Assembly: GCF_017654505.1 (NCBI RefSeq)
Contig: NC_054538.1
Location: 27,919,743 to 27,983,742 of the forward strand
Direction: 5' to 3'
From: Polyodon spathula
Taxonomy: Eukaryota > Chordata > Actinopteri > Acipenseriformes > Polyodontidae
Length of the DNA stretch: 64,000 nt
Each line of letters opens with the position of its first letter. Positions within the stretch are counted from its first letter, which is position 1. Positions 44,930-56,384 of this stretch are shown here, piece after piece. Position numbers and translations under genes: made by a program. Below the pieces are notes generated by a model. The model saw only the letters and a program-made list of their open reading frames with translations, had not been told where the DNA came from and searched no databases.

Positions 44930-46513
44930 GTGAGAATTCAATATTGGCTTTAACAACGGTTTCATAGCATACTGCAATGTAGCTACCACTCTTTCTTGAA
45001 TTGTTTGTTTTCTAACTAAACGACGCTTTTTTGTTTAGGTATCCACGCAGGGTTAAAAGACTAGTTGTTACTTAAGACCAAACAGAAACATAGCAATACC
45101 ATGGTACTGTATTTAGCTTTCCCCGTGGCGATTTTTAAACAATGGAAAATGAGGGGTTTGATAAGGTGTAGACCTCTTGTTAAACATTATTAACCCCTGC
45201 AACCAATCACGTTCATGCAATTGTAGGTTAATCATAAGTCAATTTAACAATGAATCAAGTTTTTCACATTCCAATAAAGCGATTTTTCTTCACATTTTAG
45301 AAGGAAAAAAAGTTCACTGCTGGAAACAACGTTATCAAGAATATATTGCCATAGATAGTATTTTGTGTATTCTTCAAACAACGTATGGGTTACATGGCTA
45401 GGGCTAGGCTACACATCGCCACTGTACAGAATACGAACAAGCAGAAATGCTACCTGTTGAAAGTAAAAGATTTCAACAATTCATCGTGTTAAGCTATACA
45501 TTTACAGGTGTAGTGTTATTTTCAGGCAACCATTAAAACGTGGAACACAATTTGTTGTCTGTTTCCAGTTTAAGTTTTCAAAAAGATTATGTATAATTAA
45601 CTTGAGCACTTGCTTTACATTTTTCTACAAACCTTAATTATGACTATAGCAAGTGATTGCACCTATACCAAAACCTGACATTACACGGGTCAAGTTTTGG
45701 TACTAGTACCACTTTCTGGCCCTACACCGATAAATGGATGTATTATCCAGCTCACAGGTCCATTTATAAAATAACCATGGCGGTGTTAGTTAATGCATAT
45801 AGCAGCTATTGTTTGAGTTGATGGGCGTATCCAAGACTGACCAACCCATTTCAATGGTGTGTTTGATCCCCCATAATTATTCATTCGCGCGAGTTATGTT
45901 TTTTTTTCTTTCTTTCTGTTAAATGCATTAACTAAGTTTTTTTTTTTTTTTAAAGCTATATGCATTAGCTAACACGGCATTGGTTATTTTATATTTGACC
46001 TGTAAGTTGAAAATGCACACATTTACCGAATTCCCTTTGTTATTTTATACATTGACCGGTAAGTTGGTAAATGTAAACATTTCAAGGTTAATGTAAAGGT
46101 TTACCGATGTAACCATACAGACATCTCTGCAGTGAACTGATCCATTATAAAATAATATTTATAATATATTTTTTTTAAATTAAACTTTTAACATAGCCCC
46201 ACCTCTGGCCACAGGCTGCAGGTAAATTGAAAATGTTATCATATTACGCGGTTGGCTTATCAGTCCCCCTTTTTTCCTGTTGTAAACATAGCCATTGCTT
46301 GTACCTTGCATTTAGCCAGTCGTCCCTAAGATCCACTTAAACAAGTCAGGAAGTCTAACTAATGCATCCTCCTCAAAACAAGGCTTTTACCTACAATATA
46401 TTTAGGGTAATGGCAGCAGACTTTTTTTGTGTTTGATACAGTAATGATTTAATATTTTATTTTTACTTTTGCTGATACCGTATGCTTTATATATATATTT
46501 ACATACGACTAGC

Positions 46514-46518
<5 letters not shown>
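44930..46518. other. No recognisable gene upstream of mal
   Basis: AT-rich 5' flank. At about 45960-46110 a diverged roughly 60-base tandem duplication is visible (GGTTATTTTATATTTGACC and GTTATTTTATACATTGACC blocks). I see no coding evidence. Confidence 0.4.

Positions 46519-46605
<87 letters not shown>
46519..46605. repeat. (TA)n(GA)n microsatellite
   Basis: About 16 TA units followed by about 27 GA units. Confidence 0.95.
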
Positions 46606-46609
<4 letters not shown>

Positions 46610-46930
46610 TCAAAGAGCCAGCAAAACGAAAAACCTTTTGCTTTTGGAAAGTGCTTAAATCTGCAATGCTTAAATCTTCACAAAGGTGCTGACCAAGATA
46701 AGGTAATGTCTACAAAGAAAGTGGTTGTCTCTCTCAATCTATGCCAACCAGCTGCGAATGTTCCAACAAACCTTTATTTTTATGATTCAGGACTGCAGAG
46801 AGAACTTGGTCGCACACCTTGGGGTTTTTCTTATTGATACACACTACTCAAGTTTTCCAAGATTCAATTCACCACCTGATGAAAAGTAAAAGTTGAAATG
46901 CGTTGTGGATGTAGATCTGAAATGTTTTGA

Positions 46931-46970
<40 letters not shown>

Positions 46971-46990
46971 TATTATTATTATTATTATTG
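46931..46990. repeat. (ATT)n microsatellite
   Basis: About 19 ATT units with one interruption near 46969. Confidence 0.95.
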
Positions 46991-47427
46991 TTTGTTCAAC
47001 AAAAATAAATCACATGAATTGAATCTTGACATTTTTCTGCAATTTCAGGGGGAAGATTCGTTTGGTTTAATGTTCAAGTTATTGACCCTCTGGAGCATTT
47101 TTCAGAAAACTTTAATGATTACAGTTTAATCTTTAACTGTTTCCCTTGGGAAGATTGAGGCACTTCAGAAACAGTTATGGAACTACAAACACCGAAGTTA
47201 CAGCACTAGTGGGTTGGAAAGAGCAGTGTGTACAGTGGCCAGAAATAACCAACATTTTTTTGATGTTGTTAGCAGTGCCCATATCCTGTGTCAGAGTATA
47301 GGTGTTTATGCAAGTCTCATGCTGTCAGAGATTCTCTCCTTTCTTTTAAGTTGTGTTTGATTTACTGTTGTGTCAAATATTAATGATGCATACAAATAAA
47401 ACACAGTCAATATGTTCATTTGCAATT

Positions 47428-47570
47428 TTATTTGGTCAGTTCTGAGAGGCCATCAACAACTTGTTGGATGTTGTTGCGCTGTTTTGGGCGATCGAGCTGG
47501 CTCATGACATCCAGTTCACCAACTATATTTACTAACGTGGAGGGCAGACACGCGTTGTATTTGGACATAG
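47428..47570 (-). CDS. Candidate terminal exon of unknown gene or transposon
   Basis: On the minus strand, a polypyrimidine tract and CCTAG acceptor precede an open stretch reading MSKYNACLPSTLVNIVGELD, then VMSQLDRPKQRNNIQQVVDG and LSELTK with TAA at 47430-47428; that stop overlaps an AATAAA hexamer. The composition is protein-like (amphipathic, charged, no low complexity), but I recognise no family. It could be the last exon of a host gene upstream of mal, or of a transposon-encoded protein, since Harbinger remnants follow on the same strand at 48.7-49.4 kb. No upstream exon could be found. Confidence 0.35.
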
Positions 47571-47927
47571 CTAGGATCAAAAAAGGACGGGAATTAATTC
47601 AGTTAGACATTTAAGCAGCAAGGGTATTCTCAAACAGCTGCATTAATACTATAAAAAGGGCATAATGCAGTTCATGGTAAGTGGTTTTATACAAAACTGT
47701 AAACCCACAAGAGATATACAACATGACAGACCAGACACAGCAAAAAACAATAATAAAAAAGCCGCCAGCATTATCATTAAGGTGAACTACACCACTGCTA
47801 ACCATAAAATCGCCTATCAGCAACTACTTTCTACCCTCTTGGAATCCACAGTAACAAGACCTGCTCCCTTGCAATATTTATAGTTAAGAATAAACACGCT
47901 CATGAACATTTACACATGAAATGTGTG

Positions 47928-48110
47928 TTTCCATGTGAAACTGGGCGTGGATTTTCCTGTGTGTTTTGTCATTTACACGAGCAAATGACATTTACCCTAT
48001 CCCTCTCTTTGGCCATTTTTTTCGGCCATAAACCTGATTTACACGAGTAATTCTCCCAGACGTGCATGCGCATCGCCATTTCACATGCAAATTGACCTGC
48101 ATGGAAACCC
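47928..48110. mobile_element. Harbinger-related short element (MITE-like)
   Basis: Its right end, TGGAAACCCC at 48110, is the inverted counterpart of the GGGGTTTCCA start of the element at 48698. About 65 bp inside (GGGAGAATTACT, GTGAAATGGCGATGC and AATTTGC blocks) are inverted copies of 48698-48765. A degenerate GTGTTTCCATGTG near 47928 is the probable left end. Short, non-coding and probably internally deleted. Confidence 0.55.
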
Positions 48111-48697
48111 CAAGTTAGTTACAAAGTACTACAATTAAGGAAAATGTTATTGTAATTTATATTATTATAGAAACCGAAAGTTGATGTGTTTGAGTGGTGT
48201 TTATTTTTAATAACCAATTTAGCAAAACAATTATAAAAATTACAAAACACAACTGAAGTATACAAAAAAATAAAACCTGAAAAAAATCAAGTCCTAATTA
48301 TGCCATAATCGTGTTAAGTTTTTTTTTCACCTGAACTGTTAGAAAATGTTTTGCCTTTTCCCACTCAACATTTATTTCATTTCTTAAATTCTCTCATTTG
48401 AAATACCAGCTACTTAATTGGTACTTGAAAGCACCATTCAAGTAACCTATTTCATGAATGATCTATCTAGTAAAAATTCCTTTGAGGCTGCTCCTTCAAA
48501 GGAAAAACAAATACACTGAATAAACAATGAAGTAAGAGGGGAGGAGGTTTGTTTACATGAAACTACACACATTTTGGGCAAGCCTTAAGAATAACCAATT
48601 GGGTGACAACTACCTGTTAAAGCTAACTGAAAACCAATAAGAGTTCTTCACCATTCTTTTGTCATCTGCAATTTGAAAGTTCTATTAACTACATTCA

Positions 48698-49410
48698 TGG
48701 GGTTTCCAAGTAGGGCAATTTGCTTGTGAAATGGCGATGCACGTGCACATTTGGGAGAATTACTTGGGTAAATGAGGTTTGTGTCCGAAAAAAAAACGCC
48801 AAAGAGAGGGATAGGGCGAATCTCATTTACACATGTAAATGATGAAAATCACGAGAAAATCTTTTTGCTTGTTGTTTTTGCATTGCCTCTGAACAAGGGA
48901 GTTCACAGATTTGTAAATACACCAATGAACTGTGGTTTTATGCATCCGAAACACATTACCAGCTACCCTGTACTCAGCTGAAGACGCAAGCCTATAGAGA
49001 GCAATTGCCACTCTTTTTTTTCCACTTTCACAGAAGGCCGTACATAATTCCTTCTTGGCTGCATATCTTCCTTTACTAGTTCCACTATAATGATGAATGT
49101 TGCCCTGGTGACATGAAAGGACTCTATCCACTGCGGATCTGAGAAAGAGTGATGCAGCACAACCTCTTCCCACCAGCAAGATGGACAAGTATGTGTCCAA
49201 ACTGTCCTTTCGCTAGCCATTGACATTAAATAACAAGGCATAAGGATTTGCTGGTAGAGGATGTTTGGAGGTTCAAGTGCCTGATACAAATGGAAAACAT
49301 CCATTGCTCCCAAGCTATACAGCCTTGGGAGCATACATAGAGGATGTGTGCCACAGAGCTTTAGAATCCTACATTTCCACCGGTTTTCAGCCATCGTGAT
49401 CTGCAATACC
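48698..49410 (-). pseudogene. PIF/Harbinger (HARBI1-like) transposase remnant
   Basis: The left terminus, GGGGTTTCCA at 48698, is shared with the short element at 47928-48110. On the minus strand two overlapping frames give the transposase N terminus. One contains SFHVTRATFIIIVELVKED and RRNYVRPSV. After a frameshift the other reads KRVAIALYRLASSAEYRV then AGNVFRMHKTTVHWCIY. This is the helix-turn-helix region of Harbinger nucleases ('VAIAL..LA...EYR.....F...K.TV'). The DDE domain is absent below 48840. It is a different Harbinger lineage from the copies at 3.5 and 16 kb. Inactive. Confidence 0.7.
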
Positions 49411-50787
49411 TGTGTTGGTCAGTTTCATTTTATACTTCCCAGTTAATTTATAATAAATGAGTTGTAAGATAAATTAGTTGAAACCAGATTCAATACTAAA
49501 GACATGCCACCCCGCCAGCGACTACTTATATGCTTAAATGGTTACAGCTTCTGGAATAACTCCATAAACTATACTGCTTGTGTATATACATTTGCTATGT
49601 TATAAGTAGATCTATTTACAAAAAAAAGAACAGTTATAATACGCAGTACCATACAAGGTAAAGAAAGCTCTCCATTTGCATGATATACTGTCCGGTATTC
49701 TGTTAATGTTTACCTTCCTGGAGGTTGCTTCACCTCAGCAATATCTTTGGAGTCAAAGCATGTCAGCCCTTGGGGAAGCAACTGTTTGGCAGGGAAAAAG
49801 TGCTGAAGGGGGCTATTTCACTTAGTATTTTGAGCATACTGATATTAATTGCAGCAGATAGAAACCTTACATTAAACAGACAAAGCAAATGACCTAACTG
49901 ACTGTTCCCTAGCTGTAGGCCACATGGATTCAGCAGGGCTGGAATAGCGCTGGGTACTTTACACTTTGTATTGGGTTCCATTTAGGAGCAGTTGACTGGT
50001 AATTGACAGCCAATTCAGCAAACATCAACTCCAGATGAATAGCCAGTTTCTGTTCTATATTTCCTCGCCCACATCCTAGACTAATATAGCTGAAATCTAT
50101 TTTTGTAGATTATGAATATCCTGAATGAAAGCTACACAGTTAAATAAAAGTGTAATAAGAGGCATTGGTGAAGACAGTAAAATGAATATTGATTATATAA
50201 CAGTGACCTATTCTAGAGTAGATGTTCTTTTAGGCAGCCTCCTGCTAATTGTAAGCTTCTTTGTTTAGTGGGTTGTATGTATTGTCCTACCTGGACTATT
50301 GTTCACCCTGCACTGCATGTAATTCAAGCAAATGAAGGTTAATGGTATAGGTTAATAGTTACTGTAGGACACAGATAGGAATCCATATATGCACTATCCA
50401 AAAATCACCTTGACTGTGACCTTTGTCATCTCTAAGGTGAAATGTAAAACTAGCTTATAACTCCTTACAGTGCACATAGGATTATGGTTACTATACAACA
50501 CATTTAGGAACCCATATATACTCTATTAAAAAATTAACTTGATCATGACCTTTGACCTCTCTTTAAGGTTAAATGTACAATAAATCCTTACAGTGTGAAG
50601 GTAGGGTCATGGTTACTATGGTGTTTAAAGTTATAAAGCATCGTGAAATAATGAACTAATGCTGTATTTTGAATTGAAACTGTTCCATAAAACTGATCTG
50701 TTGCTGACACTTGTACTGCAATGCTAGAGCTTGCCAAAATTTCCAACTGGTACTGAGATTGAAAGCCGTAAAACTGCCTGGCAGTTT

Positions 50788-50789
<2 letters not shown>
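49411..50789. other. No recognisable gene
   Basis: AT-rich DNA. At about 50370-50600 there is a diverged tandem repeat of roughly 110-120 bases (CACCTTGACTGTGACCTTTG and AACTTGATCATGACCTTTGA blocks, each followed by a TTACAGTG element). Confidence 0.4.

Positions 50790-50849
<60 letters not shown>
50790..50849. repeat. (ATT)n tract, tail of the L2 LINE
   Basis: About 20 ATT units. On the minus strand this is an (AAT)n tail directly following the L2 ORF2 C terminus, so it is probably the LINE 3' tail expanded into a microsatellite. Confidence 0.85.
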
Positions 50850-50854
50850 TATTT

Positions 50855-50995
50855 TCTTAGCCGATGCTGAACGGATCTCTGAACAGGTGTGTCTTGAGGA
50901 GGCGCTGGAAGGTGGTCAGAGACTGAGCAGTCCTGATATCCGTGGGTAGGTCGTTCCATCACTGACGGACAAGGGTGGAGAAGGACCAACTATAA
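50855..50995 (-). pseudogene. L2-type LINE, ORF2 C terminus and 3' end
   Basis: The minus strand reads SFSTLVRQ, WNDLPTDIRTAQSLTTFQRL then LKTHLFRDPFSIG. This matches the 'WN.LP..IR...TLS.FK..LKTHLF' end of L2-clade ORF2, followed by a short UTR and the (AAT)n tail. It belongs to the LINE at 51895-53440, from which it is separated by about 0.9 kb of other DNA. Confidence 0.7.
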
Positions 50996-51894
50996 AATTC
51001 AAATAATACGGGTAAGAAAGCACAACACTGAGTGTAAAATATATGCTGTTAAAATCTTTTAGAAAGTAAAACAAGTAAACCGAGTATAGTGTTAAACTAG
51101 ATTAGCCTGATTGATTCATGTACACTGTAAGACATTTCTTTTCAAACAAGCACAGTAATGTGTTACAATATGTTGTAGTCCTTAATTTTAAACACTGTTC
51201 ATTTTAGAATTTTATAGTGTTTCATATTTTGAAAATCACTACTTCCAAATTTAATAAAATTAGTTCAGCGGATAAAAACATGTCTGCAAATTATATTTTT
51301 GCAACTTCTACCAAATGCATTGTAATGATGAAATAAACAAACATCAATGAACTCCCTTTTGATCAGCTTCTAGCGCATTTGTGTTTTATGTGTTATCTTT
51401 GCTGTGACTTTTTTTATAAGTAATATGCACTGGGATTCACTTACTTAAACTAAGAGAATGGAAGAAACTACAGTAAAAGTAAACTTCAGCAAAGAGATCA
51501 GGGTGGCAATCTGAAAGATGTTTCAATAAATTGGTGACACTTCCTCTTTTTTCACTTTAAAACACTTTTGACATTTTGACTGTCCACCTTCAACCAGATT
51601 GCCATTGTCATTTGGCTGAAATCCATTCAGCATTCGCCATTACAATTTAATTTTCCTGGAACACGCAGGGTAGTAGGTCACTTCCACTAAGCGGAAATTA
51701 GTAAGCTTAGTTCATTACCATATTGTTTTTAAAGCACACAATTACAGAGTTGTGTTTTAAAAGCTCACAAAGTAAAAAAAAAACACTATAGAAAAACCGC
51801 AATACTTTGATATTTTTATTTTACACCCGATATTCGGTATCGTAGGATTTTAGTATCATGATAGACCATAGGTATCGATATACCGCAAAACACT
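50996..51894. other. About 0.9-kb segment interrupting the L2 LINE
   Basis: AT-rich sequence with no L2 similarity lying between two parts of one LINE. The right edge (about 51840-51895) carries a TATCGATATACCGCAAAACA-type motif that I associate with dispersed DNA-transposon ends. The left edge has no matching terminus I can see, so the inserted element is unidentified. Confidence 0.45.
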
Positions 51895-53440
51895 AGTAGG
51901 GAGAAATAATATTCTGGAGGTAGTAGGGTGCAGAAAGATCGAGACAGCGATAGGGAGGAACAAGAGTTTTGAATTGGATTTGAACGGCGATAGGGAGCCA
52001 GTGGAGGGAGCGGAGCAGCAGAGTAGCTTAGGAGAAATGAGAAAGGAAAAGACAAGGCAAGCAGCAGAGTTTTGGGTGAGCTGTAGTGGACAGATAGTGG
52101 ATGCAGGGAGGCAGGCCAGGAGGCAGTTGCAGTAGTCAAGGTGGGACAGTACTATGTCCTGAACTAGGAGCAGTCATTGAGGAAGGGGTGAATTCTGTGT
52201 ATGTTGCTGAGTTAAAAGCAACAGGAGCATGCCAGAGTATAGATGTGCTGAGAGTAGGAGAGGGAGGGGTTGAGGGTGACACTGAAGTTCTTGGTGAATG
52301 AGGAGGGAGAGAGGGTGATAGATTAAAGAGGAATAGAGATAGAGAGATCAACAGTGGGGGAGGAAGAGAGGGGAGAAAAGGTCTGATTTGGAGACTGAGT
52401 TTAAGATGATGCAAGTGCATCCAGGAGGAGATGGCCGAGAGACAAGTAAAGGAAGATCTGGGCATCATCAGCATATAAATTATATGAGAAGCCATGGGAA
52501 GAGATGAGGGGACCCAGGGAGCGAGTGTAGAGAGAAAACAGGAGGGGTCCTAGGACTGAGCTTTCGGGGATGCCTGTAGAAAGAGAGCAAGAGGCAGAGG
52601 GTGAGCCACGCCAGGACACCAGGTATGTGCGATCGAAGAGGTAGTAGGAGAACCAGGCAAGAGCAGTTCTGGAGAGTACCAGGTCAGTGAGGGAGGACTG
52701 GAGAATAGAGTGGTCAACTGTATCAAAGCAGCAGAGAAGTCAAGGAGAATTATTACAGAGGAGAGGAAGGCAGCATAGGCAAAGAGTAGAGAGTTAAGGA
52801 CTGAGAGAAGAGTAGTTTCACTGGAGTGTGCTGGGCGAAAACCGGATTGGAGGGGGTTGAGCAGAGAATGTTGACAGGAAAGCAGAGAGCTGGCGATGTC
52901 TGCTCGCTCAAGGGTTTTAGAAAGGGGACACAGGATGGTAGTTCCGGAGGGATGAGGAATAAAGCAAGGGTTTTTTAAAAGCAGTAGGGAAGGAGCCAGA
53001 GAGTAGAGAGTTGTTGAGAAGAGGGAATGAAAGGGAGTAGAGCGGGGGCAGTAGCCTGGAAAAGGTGAGTGGGGTCCAGAGCACACGTGGCAGGTTTGTG
53101 GCCCTGGAGCAGGGAGCAAAGTTCAGAGTCCGAGAGGGGCGAGAATGAGGAGAAAGAGGATAAATTACAAAGGGCTTGCAGAGAGAGCAGAGGACAGGGG
53201 GTGGGTGAGGAAGGAGGCGAGGTATTGGAGAGTTTGCGTATGTCAGAGATTTTGACGGAGAAGTAGGCAAAGTCAAAAGGGACAAGGTTGAGAAATGTTT
53301 ATGGGGAATGTTGGTAGAAGACTGAATGATAGAGTGGAAGTAGGAGTGTCTGGCAGAGGTGAGAATAGGAGAGGGAAGAGAGGAGCGAGCGATAGAGATC
53401 CAAGGCAGCAGGGCAGTTTTGTTATCTTCCATTTCTTTTC
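51895..53440 (-). pseudogene. L2-type LINE reverse transcriptase, degenerate
   Basis: Overlapping minus-strand frames give L2-clade ORF2 landmarks in order: SFPTAFKKPLLY near 52960, QSGFRPAHSSETTLLSVLNS near 52830, [30 protein letters not shown] near 52540, and YADDAQIFL near 52460 (the YADD active-site box of reverse transcriptase). After that come LSAISSWM and LDYCNC-type remnants. An upstream segment to 53440 is the diverged linker before the RT. Frames are broken several times. 5'-truncated and inactive. Confidence 0.85.
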
Positions 53441-54239
53441 AGCAAAGCGCAATCCAGAATGAACTATCACAGTCCTTAAAAATATCTTTTACCTTGTTCC
53501 GGTTGTAGCGATTCAATTTCTTGCTTTTCTATTTCTGTAATTTCAGTAATATTTTCTTAGAGGTACCAGTGTGTTGTTTATTTTATTAAATTTTTTTTCC
53601 TCCGTTTTGATTTTTGAAGCTTGAAATTAGAAGTGGTGTTCCATGTATGTGAGACAGCTGAACACAAGAGGTACTGGGATTTTGGCAAATACTGCTCTGT
53701 GATTTGTGGATTTCTACTATGTGATTTATAACACTAAAGCAAGAGAGATGTACCTCACTAAAGAGAGATCTGTCTGACTTCATTCTGGGAGTGCTCATTG
53801 GTTGTTAGTAGTAACACTTTATTTAGTTTTAGCCTTGCAGCATAAACACTCCTCTTCCAGACTTTTTTTTTTGTTGAAAAACACATAGTTACAATATACA
53901 AGCAGCCGCATTTTTGTTCTTCCACTGTAATGCATACAAAGTGGGTTGAAACAGGTGGTTGATATGTATGAGTCAGTTACTGTACTCTGGGCAAGTCATT
54001 CAGATACTCAGGTGCAGGACAGTGATAACTATTATTCTAATGCCCTACAATTAGTTGGTACCATTAGTTGTCCCTACTTTTATACTGTATATGAACTATT
54101 TCTGGGTCAAATATGGTGAAAGGTTAAATGTCAGCAGCAAAAACAGCTGCCATCCGTAAAATGGATAATCTTTTTATTAACTCATTTATTTATTTATTTA
54201 TTTATTTTAGTTACTCTTGCCTGCTGTCTATAAGCCTAA
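53441..54239. other. No recognisable gene
   Basis: AT-rich spacer with a T-run and a (TTTA)n stretch at 54184-54208. I see nothing coding. Confidence 0.4.
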
Positions 54240-54886
54240 TGTGACAGGAAATTTCTGAGTGGTGACGTCAGGCCAGATGCCGGAAGAACAACAGACAAGT
54301 AGTGCAGTGAAAAGATGTGTGGTGTGCCATTTTATTTTTAACACAAAAATAAATAAAATATTTCAACAAAAAACACTTGCTCACAGAGCACAGAATAAAT
54401 AATTGAACAAAACAAATCACAAACACAAAATAAACACCAAACCCAGGACAGGCTGGGCAATCGCCTTCATTAGTTTAGTTTTAAATATCTCTCTCCTCAC
54501 GCTCTCCGGTTCTCCACTTCTGAACACCCACCCAGAGTGCAGAGAGCTGCAGCTTTATATACAGTGGCCAAGGGGTTTAACTAGCTAGTAATTATTATAT
54601 TGCCCCTCGGCCACAATCTGCACGAGTTTATTAATTAATCCTGGCAGAGGACTAGTTTACTAACCTCGCCTCTGTCAGAACACGTTTCAAAATAAAACAA
54701 TAACAAACCACACAGCTTTCGTCGTCATTTTTATAAATACATAATAAATAAATACAAAAACAATAACCATGACTTTTGCCGTCAAATACAATAAATAATA
54801 AATAAACAAACACAAAATAACAAGGGGCAGAGGGGGAGACCCTGTTCTAAAAATAACCACTGTACAGCGCTGCTCGCCCTGTTACA
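54240..54886 (-). mobile_element. Solo LTR, family C
   Basis: Read on the minus strand it runs TGTAACAGGG...CCTGTCACA (647 bp, TG...CA ends), with TATATAAAG near 54555 and AATAAA at 54336-54331 after a roughly 200-bp R region. The flanks CCTAA and CCATA are similar but not identical, so a target duplication is uncertain. The sequence is distinct from families A and E except for the short terminal bases. No internal genes. Confidence 0.7.
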
Positions 54887-55614
54887 CCATAGAACATTAA
54901 CATCATAGATGAGACATACTACTGCCACTGTTTATATAATTCAAATGGGCTTTTGTGTATCAGATAACTGTATATAAATGAATCCATAATCCGACAGTTT
55001 AAGTGAATTGCAGTACAGAGTCTGTTTGGATATCTTAAAGGAATATATCATGTATTGTTTTTTAAACACCCAGCATACATATCCTTTAATGTTTGTTTAA
55101 TTTATTTATTGTGTACCCTTGTAACTTTTTACCTTTGTAAAAGTATAGCAAAGTGTTTTTTAGCATGATGCATAGATAAGCACTGAAAAGAATAGTAGGA
55201 CATTGTAAAGCATGTTAATAAACAAGGCAAACTGTGATAAATGCATAGTATAACCATGGTATAACTGCAAAAATACCATTCACTTAATACTTTCACTTGT
55301 TATTAACCCCCTTTCCTGAAAGGAAAATACACAGATTACAATAAATAAAACTACTTACGACAACTTATGAGACCATCATTTAAATATGAGTTGCTTATTT
55401 TTTGTTTTGTAACTTTAATTTATTGGATGCAATCCAGACCTGGTGATCTGAAACAGTATGTTTTTGCATGTTCAGGTATTCAATTGTAAATCACAGCCTT
55501 GCAATTTCTTTCCTTTTAAGATAAAAGTGTGGGTCCATGAACACACCGTACTGCATGACCCCCGCAAGCAAATCTCTAGAGACGAGTTATGTATGCCATG
55601 TGACTGTTCATTAT
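54887..55614. other. No recognisable gene
   Basis: AT-rich. At about 55150-55285 there is a GTAAAGCATG...ATAACCATGGTATAA-type sequence whose theme recurs at 42700-42830 (CTTTACTACACTTTGC, CATGCTT). It is possibly one dispersed repeat family. Confidence 0.35.
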
Positions 55615-55850
55615 GAGGATGCAGTGTGGTCCAACGGTTAAAGTCCAGGGCTTCTAACTAGAAAGTTGCTGGTTCAAATCCCACCTCTGCCACTCACTGA
55701 CTCACTTTGTGACCCTGAGCAAGTCAGTTAACCTCCTTGTGCTCTGTCCTGTGGGTGAGATGTTAAATCAATTTAATTGCCTTTGCATATGATGCACAGT
55801 TCATAGCCTACCTCTATAAAGCACTTTGTGGTGGCGGACATTGTTGTTAT
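55615..55850 (+). mobile_element. tRNA-derived SINE, plus-strand copy
   Basis: A polymerase III promoter is visible: A box TGGTCCAACGG (55627-55637) and B box GGTTCAAATCC (55671-55681), 33 bases apart. The body follows (TTGTGACCCTGAGCAAGTCA, TTAACCTCCTTGTG) and is shared with the inverted copy at 57791-57985. The tRNA-like head is not a functional tRNA. Confidence 0.8.
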
Positions 55851-55954
55851 GGAATGTTTTTTGAGTTTGCATGTTATCACTTACAAACATACTGCAGTCA
55901 AGGGTGGGGTGGGGGGTTCTTTTGTTAAAATGCTACCATTGTTTTGAAGGCTTG

Positions 55955-56379
55955 TGTGGCAGAGCAAAGCTCTGCCCTTTTAAATTGGCAGGGATGGGGT
56001 TAATTTCCCCTACCTGCCTGGGTTTATTATGTTCAGGTGGCTGGGGTTGATTAGTTGATTAGGTTAATTAACGATCAATCAGCTCCCAGCCACCTGCCAT
56101 AAAAGGAGGCCTCTGCTTCTCATTTGGGAGGAGGGAGTTGAGGAAGCAAGTTGGTAGTTTTTGGTTTGTGTGTATTTTTGAGATTTGTGAATCCAGTGAA
56201 GGCATTGCCCAGCCTGGAAACCTTTATTTTGTACATTTTGCTTTTTTGTCTATCTTTTTGTGTTTAAATCCCTTTATTTTGCCATTGTGCACTTTTATTT
56301 TGTGTTATTCATAATAAAATTAGATTTTTTTGAACTGCAGACTGTGTCTGGGCCTCTATCCACTCACCAGCCTGCCATA
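55955..56379 (+). mobile_element. Solo LTR, family D
   Basis: A 425-bp unit TGTGGCAG...CTGCCATA flanked by a perfect 5-bp target duplication GCTTG (55950-55954 and 56380-56384). It contains CATAAAAGG (56098-56106) as a TATA-like box and AATAAA at 56313-56318, in the U3-R-U5 order on the plus strand. The last bases are TA rather than CA, a likely single mutation. No internal genes. Confidence 0.82.
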
Positions 56380-56384
56380 GCTTG

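Noticed and set aside
55615..55690. tRNA gene candidate (good A and B boxes)
   Set aside because: The cloverleaf is degenerate and the SINE body continues downstream, with a second copy elsewhere; it is a SINE head, not a tRNA.
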